Part shown: positions 25,902 through 35,300 of the stretch, piece by piece
Numbering within the stretch: position 1 is the first letter of the stretch
Layout of the letters: the number at the start of each line of letters is the position of its first letter
Assembly (NCBI GenBank): GCA_963837365.1
Contig: CAWIMW010000002.1
Location: forward strand, 1-64,000
Reading direction: 5' to 3'
Source: CAWBXL01 sp963837365
GTDB lineage: Bacteria; Acidobacteriota; Terriglobia; Terriglobales; Acidobacteriaceae
Length of the DNA stretch: 64,000 bases
Notes under the pieces: generated by a model
What the model was told of the DNA's origin: nothing
Seen by the model: the letters and a program-made list of their open reading frames with translations, nothing else
Databases searched by the model: none
Position numbers and translations under genes: made by a program

Positions 25902-27280
25902 GTGAAGGTGCTAAAGCGGCATTGGGTTATCGTTGGGCTGGTAGTGGTGGCGATTGGAATTCTCGCAGCCTTCAAGCTCAAAGGCGGCGAGAAAACAGAG
26001 TACTACACCACCGCGGCTGACCATGGAGACATTCATCAAATGGTGGAAGCCACCGGCACCATCAACGCTGTGACCACGGTACAGGTAGGCTCGCAGGTTT
26101 CCGGGACCATCGCTCAACTGTTTGCCGACTTCAACTCGCGCGTCAAGAAGGGACAGGTGGTGGCGCAGATCGACCCTGCATTGTTCCAGGCAAACTTACT
26201 GCAAGCCGAGGCCGACGCCGCCAACGCCAAAGCCAACCTGGTGGCGGCGCAGGCAAATTTGGAAAAAGCGAAAGCTACGGCGCTACAAGTCGCGTACCGA
26301 TTATGAACGCACCGTCGTCGCTTGCCAAAGAGGGAGTCTTGAGCCAGCAGCAACTCGATTTGGCGAAAGCCACAGCGGATACAAGTGAAGCCGGGGTTTC
26401 TGCCTCGCAGGCGCAGGTAACTCAGGCTGCCGCACAAGTCCAGCAGAAAGATGCCGCCGTCAAACTGGCGCAGACAAACCTGAATTACACCACCATCCGC
26501 GCACCGATTGACGGCACGGTCATCGCCCGTAGCGTAGACGTAGGACAAACGGTCGCCGCATCGTTACAGGCGCCTACGTTGTTCACCATCGCGCAGGACC
26601 TCACCAAGATGCAGGTTTACGCGGCAACCGACGAATCCGATGTCGGAATGATTAAGCCGGGACAAGTCGTCACCTTCAAAGTGGATGCTTTTCCAAAAGA
26701 CACGTTCACCGGCAGGGTTTCTCAAGTTCGCATGAACGCGACTACGGTGCAAAACGTGGTGACTTATAACAGCATCATTGATTTCGACAATCCGGACTTG
26801 AAGCTTTTTCCGGGAATGACGGCATATATCAGTATTCCTGTCGCCAATGCGCAGAATGCGTTGCGGGTCCCGAACGGAGCCTTGCGCTATAAGCCCGACC
26901 TCACCGCGGACGAGATCCGCGCTTTGTACATGCAATATGGACTTACCTCGGGAGGTCAACCGCCACAACCCGCTAATTCAGCTGGAAATGGAGAAAAGGC
27001 CGCGGGCGGCCAGCGTGCAGCAGGGGATGGAGCGGCCGCCGCTGGAGCACCGCAGAAGACGCCTCGCATTGATGTTTCGGTGGTGTGGAAGCTGCATCCC
27101 GACAAAACCCTTGAACCGGTGCGCATTCGCACCGGAATTACCGATCACACCACAACTGAAGTTGCACAGGTATTGAAAGGCAATTTAAGCGCTGGAGACG
27201 AATTAGTCACCGGAGCGAATAGCGCGTCAGGCTCCGGAGGACGGCCGCCTGGTTTGGGCGGTGGGCCGAGAGGGCGTTAA
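25902..27280 (+). pseudogene. MacA-like periplasmic adaptor, two frameshifts
   Basis: The 5' frame encodes a membrane anchor (VIVGLVVVAIGILAAF), the lipoyl half-motif (EATGTINAVTTVQVGSQVSGT) and a coiled-coil start, and stops at 26306. The 3' frame (from about 26315) continues with the coiled coil (KEGVLSQQQLDLAKATAD), the other lipoyl half (NLNYTTIRAPIDGTVIARSV) and the beta-barrel and membrane-proximal domains (GMIKPGQVVTFKVDAFP). Between them a third frame reads SRTDYERTV, the expected linking sequence, so two single-base indels are needed. Repaired length is ~458 aa, normal for MacA/HlyD adaptors. It starts the macAB-type operon; GTG 25902 is the first codon used. As written it is inactive. 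Confidence 0.85.
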
Positions 27281-27282
27281 CC

Positions 27283-28068
27283 ATGGCCACACTTTCCCAA
27301 ACCGAGCTGGCACCCACTCAGTCAGCGCACGGTGGCGAAGTCATTCGCGTGGAGGACGTCCACAAGTACTACGAGCTGGGTGAGACTCGTGTTCATGCCC
27401 TGCGTGGAGTGAGCGTCGCCATCGAGCGCGGCGAATTCGTCGCCGTCATGGGTGCCAGTGGCGGCGGCAAGTCCACATTCATGAACATCCTGGGCTGTCT
27501 GGATAAGCCCACGACTGGCCGATACGTACTTGAGGGCACTGAGGTCTCGGAACTGAGCAAAAAAGAGTTGGCTACCATCCGCAATCGGAAAATAGGTTTT
27601 GTTTTTCAGGGATTCAACCTGCTCTCGCGTACAACGGCAATGGAAAACGTCGAGCTCCCCACCCTCTATGCGCAAATCAGCAAAGCAGAAGGGACCAAGC
27701 GGGCCACCGATGCGTTGCAATTGGTCGGGCTGGGAGATCGCACTCTGCACTTCCCTTCTCAGTTATCCGGAGGGCAGCAGCAGCGCGTGGCAATCGCGCG
27801 CGGGTTGGTGAATCGCCCTGCCATCCTGCTTGCCGACGAGCCAACCGGGAACCTGGACAGCCGAACTTCGGTCGAGATCATGGATATTTTCCAGCGGCTG
27901 AACAATGAAGGGCTGACCATCGTGTTGGTTACACATGAACCGGACATTGCGCAGTTTGCCAAGCGCAGTCTTCAATTTCGTGATGGCAAGATTCGCAAGG
28001 ATGAATCGATCCACAACCGGCCAGTGGCGGCGGAGGTACTGAAGAATATGCCAGTGCCGGAAGACTAG
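27283..28068 (+). CDS. MacB-type ABC transporter ATP-binding protein
   Basis: The 261-aa LolD/MacB-like ATPase has Walker A GASGGGKST at 57-65, Q-loop FVFQGFNLL, signature LSGGQQQRVAIARG, Walker B AILLADEPTGNLD and H-loop VTHEPD. In the P-loop a Gly replaces the usual Ser of GxSGSGKST, which is still compatible with nucleotide binding. It should power the MacB-like permease (28532) coupled to the adaptor at 25902. ATG 27283 follows the adaptor stop by 2 bp. Unlike E. coli MacB, ATPase and permease are separate chains here. Confidence 0.92.
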   Translation: MATLSQTELAPTQSAHGGEVIRVEDVHKYYELGETRVHALRGVSVAIERGEFVAVMGASGGGKSTFMNILGCLDKPTTGRYVLEGTEVSELSKKELATIRNRKIGFVFQGFNLLSRTTAMENVELPTLYAQISKAEGTKRATDALQLVGLGDRTLHFPSQLSGGQQQRVAIARGLVNRPAILLADEPTGNLDSRTSVEIMDIFQRLNNEGLTIVLVTHEPDIAQFAKRSLQFRDGKIRKDESIHNRPVAAEVLKNMPVPED

Positions 28069-28176
28069 ACACAGGTTTGGTTTCCCAATTTGGGATTCGT
28101 GGTGTTTGCAATGTTCATATATCACACAATTCGGCCGGACATCTCCTCTAGGATAGTCGTCCGAGGAGGTGTGTTT

Positions 28177-28524
28177 ATGGATATTCCAGAAGCTCTCAAA
28201 ATTATGCGTGGTCTGGCGAATGCCATGGATCCAGAAACTGGGAAGGAACTCGACCAGAATTCCATCTGCCGTCAGCCACCGGTGGTAAAGGCCCTCAACC
28301 GCGCTATCAGCGCATTGGCGCACGAGCAAAAACGTGAGCAGCGGAAGCCGGCCAATGCATTCCGCTCATGGACAAGAACGGAAGACGCTCAGGTGTGCGA
28401 AGCAGTTCGTAATGGAATGGACTTTCACGATATTGCAAAAGCGCATAACCGGACGCTGCCCTCGATCATCGCGCGCCTGGTGAAGCTGGGCAAGATCACA
28501 GCAGCGCCTCCCAAGGCCGCGTAG
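28177..28524 (+). CDS. Small HTH-like protein inside the MacAB operon
   Basis: The 115-aa cytoplasmic protein begins MDIPEALKIMRGLANAMDP, has a basic middle, and ends in a Myb/SANT-like trihelix: a WTRTEDAQVCEAV helix, FHDIAKAHNRT, and SIIARLVKLGKI as the probable recognition helix. This pattern occurs in uncharacterised bacterial proteins. It could bind DNA and autoregulate the exporter; that is inference. ATG 28177 has GAGGAGG 7 bp upstream, one of the best ribosome sites in the region. It lies 108 bp after the ATPase and 7 bp before the permease. Open frame upstream to 28090 is not used. Confidence 0.72.
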   Translation: MDIPEALKIMRGLANAMDPETGKELDQNSICRQPPVVKALNRAISALAHEQKREQRKPANAFRSWTRTEDAQVCEAVRNGMDFHDIAKAHNRTLPSIIARLVKLGKITAAPPKAA

Positions 28525-28531
28525 GAAAACT

Positions 28532-29752
28532 ATGGATTTACTCGCCATAATCCGGATCGCGATGCGGGCCCTGGCGCGCAACAAGATGCGCTCCAGCCTC
28601 ACCATGCTCGGCATCATCATCGGAGTTGGCGCAGTCATCGCCATGGTCAGCGTAGGCCAGGGCGCGCAGGAGCAGGCCCAGCGGCAGATTGCCGCGATGG
28701 GATCCAACATGCTGTTTGTGGCGTCGGGCACGATCAGTCGCGGTGGCATGCGCATGGGTTGGGGCTCAACCAAAACGCTGGTCTATGACGATTTGGCGGC
28801 CATTAAGCGGGAGTGTCCGTCGGTCGAGGATGCGGCGCCGGGGAGCCAAACATCAGCCCAGGTGGTTTTTGGCAACGATAATTGGTCCACCAACGTAAAC
28901 GGCACCGAGCCGCAGTATTTCGACATCCGTACTTGGCCTTTTGCCGAGGGTGGTCCGTTCACCATGGGTGATGTAAGTCTTGCGGCCAACGTCGCCGTCA
29001 TCGGCGAAAGTGTGCGCAAGAACCTGTTCGGGCCAACCGACCCCATCGGCGAAACCGTACGCATCAACAATCTTCCTTTTCGCGTGGTTGGACTACTTCA
29101 GCCCAAAGGCACGTCAGCAGCGGGCGGGCAGGATCAGGATGACGTGATTTACGTCCCCATCACGACGCTGCAAAAGAAAATCACCGGCCAGCCCTGGTTG
29201 CGCTGGATTGTGGTATCCGCGGTCTCCCAACCGGCGAGCTACACTGCGCAGCAGCAAATCACCGCACTATTGCGCGACCGCCACCGGATACGCCCGGGGC
29301 AGGACGACGATTTCTTTGTGCGCAACCTGGCGGACATTGCCGACCTCGCCGATCAAAACGCCCGCCTGTTCACCATATTGGTCGCCTCCATCGCCAGCAT
29401 TTCCCTGATCGTCGGCGGGATTGGAGTGATGAATATCATGCTGGTGTCGGTGACCGAGCGCACGCGTGAAATTGGCATCCGCATGGCCATCGGAGCGACA
29501 GAATCCGATGTACAACAGCAATTCTTGATTGAGGCTATCGTGCTCAGCTTGTTTGGAGGTGGGATTGGAATTGTGGTGGGGGTGGCTTCTTCCTTCCTGA
29601 TTACGCGCACGCTGGGCTGGTCAGTACTGGTTTCACCGATTGCGATCGTAGCCGCCGTGATCTTCTCGATGGCGGTGGGAATCTTCTTCGGTTTCTATCC
29701 CGCGCAGAAGGCTGCACGGCTCGATCCCATCGAAGCTCTGAGATACGAATAG
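28532..29752 (+). CDS. MacB-like ABC transporter permease
   Basis: The 406-aa permease has the MacB/FtsX architecture: one helix at about 20-42 (MLGIIIGVGAVIAMVSVG), a large periplasmic domain (about 45-275, with SVEDAAPGSQ and DDVIYVPITTLQ), then three C-terminal helices. These include the conserved IMLVSVTERTREIGIRMAIGA segment and the end motif PAQKAARLDPIEALRYE. It should form a mechanotransmission exporter with the upstream ATPase and MacA adaptor. GGAAA lies just upstream of ATG 28532. Substrate (drug, peptide or lipoprotein) is unknown. Confidence 0.92.
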   Translation: MDLLAIIRIAMRALARNKMRSSLTMLGIIIGVGAVIAMVSVGQGAQEQAQRQIAAMGSNMLFVASGTISRGGMRMGWGSTKTLVYDDLAAIKRECPSVEDAAPGSQTSAQVVFGNDNWSTNVNGTEPQYFDIRTWPFAEGGPFTMGDVSLAANVAVIGESVRKNLFGPTDPIGETVRINNLPFRVVGLLQPKGTSAAGGQDQDDVIYVPITTLQKKITGQPWLRWIVVSAVSQPASYTAQQQITALLRDRHRIRPGQDDDFFVRNLADIADLADQNARLFTILVASIASISLIVGGIGVMNIMLVSVTERTREIGIRMAIGATESDVQQQFLIEAIVLSLFGGGIGIVVGVASSFLITRTLGWSVLVSPIAIVAAVIFSMAVGIFFGFYPAQKAARLDPIEALRYE

Positions 29753-29770
29753 TCGGTACTCTTGGAACCA

Positions 29771-30565
29771 CTACTCACGCGAAAGACCACGCCGCCGAAA
29801 CACCAAGACTGCCAATAAAAAACATACCAATGCATAGTCAAGCCCGTAAGCCAGGGCAGTCAGATGGCTTGTCCACGGGTAGGGCTTCACCGAAGCTCTT
29901 GTAATCACCAGAAACCGGTCTTCGGAAAGCAGGTTAGTGAGCGGAAGAAACAGGTGTACCGGCAGGCGAACCCAATTGGGAATTAGCCTGGACGCAGAGT
30001 CGAAAATCTGGATCAGCGTCGCCAGCACCAAAACAATCCCCATCACAAAGAGCGGGTGCAGCACCGTCACCAGAAACATCGAGATGGCCGCCCAGATGGC
30101 ATAACGCACCATCGGATAGACGAGCAAAGTCCAGATTGAAGTGTGGAAACGCTGGCCTCCGATCCACGCCATCAGCAGCGTGACCCCGAACATGGCGATT
30201 ACATAGACGGCCATGAGCATGAGCACGCCAAGATATTTGCCGGCAAGAAATTCCCACCGGCGCAGCGGACGCGCCATCACCGCGAGAACTGTCCCCGATT
30301 TCATTTCGCTGGCCACTGAATCGGCTGCGGCCCAGGCGGCCAGTAGACTGCCAAACGCGCTCACTATCGAGATCACGGCAGAGACCTCGTTGAGGATCAT
30401 GCCCCGCATCTGCTGAGCATTGGCGGTGTTGATCATGGACTTATAGGCCAGCAGTGGGGTCAACATGAGCAGCACGATGCAAAGAAAAATGCTACAAAAC
30501 AGAATAATCAGTTTGTTCCGGCGAAAGCTGCCGAAGGTGCTGAAGGCGATGGTGCGAATCTTCAT
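29771..30565 (-). CDS. ABC-2 type transporter permease
   Basis: The 264-aa membrane protein has six hydrophobic segments with a long first loop, consistent with ABC-2 permeases. It starts IRTIAFSTFGSFRRNKL and ends with a basic tail (FRRRGLSRE). It is paired with the ATPase at 30562 by a 4-bp overlap (stop/start), so the two likely form one exporter. Substrate is unknown. The stop is 18 bp from the end of the convergent MacB-like gene. Confidence 0.85.
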   Translation of the reverse strand: MKIRTIAFSTFGSFRRNKLIILFCSIFLCIVLLMLTPLLAYKSMINTANAQQMRGMILNEVSAVISIVSAFGSLLAAWAAADSVASEMKSGTVLAVMARPLRRWEFLAGKYLGVLMLMAVYVIAMFGVTLLMAWIGGQRFHTSIWTLLVYPMVRYAIWAAISMFLVTVLHPLFVMGIVLVLATLIQIFDSASRLIPNWVRLPVHLFLPLTNLLSEDRFLVITRASVKPYPWTSHLTALAYGLDYALVCFLLAVLVFRRRGLSRE

Positions 30566-31485
30566 TCCGCGCCTCCCGTCCCCACCAACTTCAGGAACAT
30601 TTCTTCGAGCGAGCTTTTCATCGGCGTGAGGCTGATTACGTCACAGCCGCCGGCCCATAACATCTCCACGATGGCCCGCTTTTGGGCGGCATCCACGGCC
30701 AGGCGCACGTGGTGCGCATCCCGCTCCACGGCTGCGCCCAATTCTCGTACGGCTGGTTCGAGGCTTTCCGGCAACTGATCCACCACGATCTCCACCCGGT
30801 TTCCTTCCGCCAGCATCTCCTGCAGCGCACCTGCCCGGACAAGATAGCCACGATCGATAATGATCACCCGGTCGCAAATCTGTTCTACTTCAGCCAGGAT
30901 GTGCGAACTGAGAAAGATGGTCTTGCCTTCGGCTTTAAGCGCCAGGATAAGGTCCCGGACTTCTTTCCGCCCCGCAGGATCCAGACCTGACGTTGGCTCG
31001 TCCAGCACCAGCAGATCGGGGTTGCCGAGCAAGGCCTGAGCAATCCCGAGACGCTGCACCATGCCCCGGGAATACTTGCCTATCTTCAAATTCGGATAGC
31101 CATCCAGTTTGACCTTGGCCAGCAATTCAGCAATCAGCTGATTAGGGGTGGACAGTTGGCGGCCGCTCAGTCGCAGATGAAATTGCAGCAGCTTTTGCGC
31201 ATTCAGGTAGCGGTAGAACGCAAAATTCTCCGGCAGAAATCCGATTCGCGCTTTTGCCCGCACATCCCCGGGCTCATACCCAAAAACCCGTGCCTCCCCC
31301 TGTTCCGCGAAGATGAACCCCATGAGAATACTCATGCTGGTCGTCTTACCCGCCCCATTGGGGCCCAGAAAAGCACACACTTCACCGCTCGCCACCTGGA
31401 AGGAGACGCCTGAAAGCGCGGGCGCTTGCGAACGCCGCTGATAGATCTTGGTCACCCCGGAGAACTCAATTGCTGGCGTCGCCAC
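30562..31485 (-). CDS. ABC transporter ATP-binding protein
   Basis: The 307-aa ATPase has Walker A GPNGAGKTT at 41-49, the signature YSRGMVQRLGIAQAL, Walker B LLVLDEPTSGLDP and the H-loop SSHILAEVEQ. A C-terminal extension is typical of the CcmA/NatA exporter type (DASQKRAIVEML-like). The signature begins YSRGM, where LSGG is usual; this variant is common in this subfamily. GTG 31485 has AAGGAG six bases upstream, inside the end of the TlpA gene (20-bp overlap). It works with the permease at 29771. Confidence 0.92.
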   Translation of the reverse strand: MATPAIEFSGVTKIYQRRSQAPALSGVSFQVASGEVCAFLGPNGAGKTTSMSILMGFIFAEQGEARVFGYEPGDVRAKARIGFLPENFAFYRYLNAQKLLQFHLRLSGRQLSTPNQLIAELLAKVKLDGYPNLKIGKYSRGMVQRLGIAQALLGNPDLLVLDEPTSGLDPAGRKEVRDLILALKAEGKTIFLSSHILAEVEQICDRVIIIDRGYLVRAGALQEMLAEGNRVEIVVDQLPESLEPAVRELGAAVERDAHHVRLAVDAAQKRAIVEMLWAGGCDVISLTPMKSSLEEMFLKLVGTGGAE

Positions 31486-32098
31486 CGACGGCTCCTTCCA
31501 CGGGTTTCTTTTCCTTGATCCCGAGTTCGCGTAACAACTGGTATTCCATACTCATGTCAAAACCGGAGTGTCCGTAAGTGATCTTTCCCTGTTTGTCGAT
31601 CACGAACATCGTCGGGATCCCGTCCACCTCATAAGCATCCGCTACTCTCGATTTGGGATCGAGAAGAACAGGAAAATTCAGTTTCTGCGCATCGGCAAAA
31701 TCCTGGGCATCCTTGGGATCTTCGTCAATGCTCACCGCCAGAATCTCGAAATCACTCGTAGGGTTATGGTGGGTCTGGTAAAACTTCACCAGCCCGGGCA
31801 TCTCCATGCGGCACGGTCCGCACCAACTGGCCCAGAAACTGACCACGACATTTTTTTGCCCACGAAAATCCGCCAGGGAAACCGTTCGCCCATCGAGGGT
31901 TGTGGCGGTGAAGTCGGGCGCAGCTTTATCCACCAAAGCCGGTTGCTCGCTTTCCCGCTCCAGGGTTTTTTCCAGGACCCGGGCCCGCCAGGTTATGAAG
32001 ATGGTGAAGCTGGCCAGGGCTACAACGGCCACCATGACTTTTACCGAAGGTCGGGGCCTTACCGGTGCTGGGACGCCTTCTAGCGCTGTCGTTTCCAT
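31466..32098 (-). CDS. TlpA-like membrane thioredoxin
   Basis: The 210-aa protein has a membrane anchor (about 20-36, VMVAVVALASFTIFITW) and a periplasmic thioredoxin fold with FWASWCGPC (C93, C96) and cis-Pro GIPTMFVID near 165. TlpA/ResA-type proteins reduce disulfides, often for cytochrome c or copper centres. The start is set at ATG 32098, because the open frame to 32203 adds an unlikely cysteine-rich leader. It leads the ABC-2 exporter genes with a 20-bp overlap, so they may be co-regulated; a direct functional link is not evident. Confidence 0.82.
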   Translation of the reverse strand: METTALEGVPAPVRPRPSVKVMVAVVALASFTIFITWRARVLEKTLERESEQPALVDKAAPDFTATTLDGRTVSLADFRGQKNVVVSFWASWCGPCRMEMPGLVKFYQTHHNPTSDFEILAVSIDEDPKDAQDFADAQKLNFPVLLDPKSRVADAYEVDGIPTMFVIDKQGKITYGHSGFDMSMEYQLLRELGIKEKKPVEGAVGGDASN

Positions 32099-32378
32099 TG
32101 CTTTTAGGTATTTGACGTAAGTTCGTTGAATCTGGTTCGAACAGCAAGGGGCCCGTTGAGAACTCCAGACCGAAGTGCTCACTACGGTTGGAATGGCAAG
32201 CATTCTATACCAGTCCCAAAGAACCTAGCCACTTTCGTGGTATCTACGTTCGCACCCATTAGAAGGTTGGTAATTCCCGTTCGGGGACTCAATCCTGGGG
32301 CGCAGGCAATCCCTGGCTTTAATCCTGAAATGGTTCGTGTTCTGCTGTGTTGGAAGTAACTTTCCCCTGCTTTCTATC

Positions 32379-35300
32379 ATGCCTTCTTTCAAGAGTTTCA
32401 TATTTGCTGTTTTGTTGTTCACGGTGGCGGCTGCATCGGGACAAACGCAAAAGAAGCAAACCCTAAGTCGCCAATCGCAAGCTAGAGATGCGTGGTTCCA
32501 ACATGGCAGGGTGGTCTCCGGTCAGACTGCTGCATCGTTGCGTCTCCACGCCTACCAACAGAAGTTGCAACTGAGAAAAACTCGCCTCGGGGCCAAAACA
32601 CAAGCAACACTCAGCGCGGCTGACGTGGTTTCGCAGGTGTGGCAACCTCTGGGGCCTTCGCCGCTGGCCTCCGACGCTAGCGGCTTCGGGCAACAGGATT
32701 ACGGCTGGGTGTCGGGACGCGCCACCTCGGTTGTCATCGACCGTTCCGATCCTAGCGGCAATACGGTTTACCTCGGAGGCGCATTCGGTGGAGTTTGGAA
32801 GTCCAGCAACGCCGCGGACCCGGACTCGTCCCATGTGGTTTGGACGCCTCTGATTGACGATCAACCCACGCTCGCACTGGGAGCAATCGCAATTCAGCCA
32901 CAGATTAATAATCCTGATCCCTCACGCAGCGTGGTATTGGTGGGAACAGGCGAAACCAGCAGCTCGACAGATTCTTACTACGGACTGGGAATACTTCGCT
33001 CCACCAACGGCGGCTCTACCTGGAGCCTGATTTCCCAAGATGCCGGCGGCACACATTCCTTCGCTGGACTTGGATTCAGCAAGATTGTTTTCAGCACCGC
33101 CAATCCCAGCCTGGCCGTCGCGGCGGTTGCGGGGGCTTCCCAGGGCTTGATCGATGGGCTGGCGAATCCTCCTACTCCTGATCTCGGTATCTACTATTCA
33201 ACCAACGGCGGAGTCTCATGGGGTTTCGCGAGTATCGCCGACGCGGGAATGACCGTTACTCCGAGCTCTGTCACTAGCGTAGCGTACAACGATGCAGCGG
33301 GCATATTCATTGCCGCGGTCCGCTCGCACGGGTTCTATTCGTCTGCCGACGGCAGCCACTGGGAGCGCCTTGCCGCTCAGCCGGGGCCGGGTCTGAGCAC
33401 AGCGGCATGCACGCCGAACACTTCACCAAGCTGCCCAATTTATCGCGGAGAGCTTGCCGTGGTCTCAGGACGCAACGAGATGTATGCCTGGTACGTGGAT
33501 GCCAGCGAAAACGATCAAGGTATCTGGAAAACCGTAAATGGCGGGAATAGCTGGACGCAAATCTCAACTAGCAGCATTGACGCCTGCGGAGACGCACTTG
33601 GAGGTTGTGGCACAGAAAATGGCGCCTACAATCTCACGCTCAGCGCGGTTGCTAATGGTGCGACCGCCACCGACTTGTACGCTGGGGCAGTCAATCTCTA
33701 CAAGTGCAGCCTTAATAGCCAATCACTAGCTTGCAACGGACCGAATACCTTTCTAAACCTGACCCACGTATTCGGTTGTAGTCCGAATTTTGCCGCACTG
33801 GCGCATGTGCATCCAGCGCAACATGCCATCGATTCCCTAGTGGTCAACGGGAGGTCCGTTCTTTATTTCGCCAATGACGGCGGCGCTTATCGCGCGCTTG
33901 ACGGATATACCGGCCTTACCAGCGGCGATTGTGGATCGAGCAATCAATTCGACAGTCTCAACCAGACGCTAGGGGCCATGACCCAGTTCGTTGCCTTTGC
34001 TCAGCATCCAACCGACGCCAACACTTTACTCGGGGGCGCTCAGGGAAATGGATCGCCCGCAACCGCGCAAGCCCTGGTTGGTTCGGGATGGCGAAATGTT
34101 AACTCGGGCGACGGTGGTTTCAGTGAAATCAATCCTGCGAATCCGCCAGAATGGTTTACCTCCAATCCGGGTGTGAATATCCAGCGCTGCGCCCTCGGCG
34201 TGGAGTGCCACGCACAAGATTTCGAGGCTGATCGGGTGGTTTCCTCCACCACCCTCGACGGGGACGCAGGGCCCTACTACACCCCATTCATTCTCGATCC
34301 GCAAAATCCAGGTGAAATGATTGTCGGCACTTGTCGAGTGTGGCGAGGCGCAAGCGACGGCACTGATTTCACAGTGCTGAGCAACAATCTCGACACTGGA
34401 AGTGGCACGACCTGTAGTGGCAACGAAGCGAACCTGGTACGCTCGATTGCGGCGGGTGGCCCGGTAGATACCGGCGGTCTTTCTCAAGTGATCTACGCCG
34501 GCACAGATGGGTTCGGGCCGCTGGTCACCACCACCCCGGCCGCAGGGCGTGTGTGGGTCAGCCGAAATACGGATGGAGGCGCATCAACGTGGGCAGATCG
34601 CACGGGCGTAATCAATCCCCAGCACTTCCCGATTTCGAGCATCGCAGTGGATCCCTCTGATGCCAATGGAACAACTGCTTACGCAGCCATCATGGGATTT
34701 CATGTTGCCCATGTGTGGATGACCCCCAGCGGAGGGGTCTCATGGTTCAATTTCACCGGGAACCTGCCGGATGCGCCAGTCAATGCCATCGTAGTGGATC
34801 CTGGCCCTGATCCTTTGAGCGGGACCATCTACGTCGGCACAGATATCGGGGTATTTGTCAGCAGCACGGCCAGTCCCAATTGGGTTGAGGTCGGCCCGCC
34901 CGCTGGTCAGAACGGATTTCTACCGAATGTTCCGGTCACCGCGCTGAGGATTTTCAACACAGGAACAACCAAGCTGCTTCGCGCGTCAACTTACGGCCGA
35001 GGCTTGTGGCAATTTGGGTTAAGCACTGCCGCTGATTTCCAGATCGCTGTTCCCAGGCCCATTCAAACCATATTTGCATCGCAAACCGCTACCTTCAACG
35101 CCGCACTGACATCAATCAATAGCTACAACCGCAACGTGAGTTTGAGTTGCGCGGCAGGATCAACACCTCCTCCGGCGACTTGCACGGTTTCCGCGACCAC
35201 AATAGCCCCTAGTGGAAATTTCACGATTTCAGCGGCCGGGTCATCAGGAGACTATTCCTTCAAACTGCGCGCAGTAGGGGATCCACCAAACAGCATCGTG

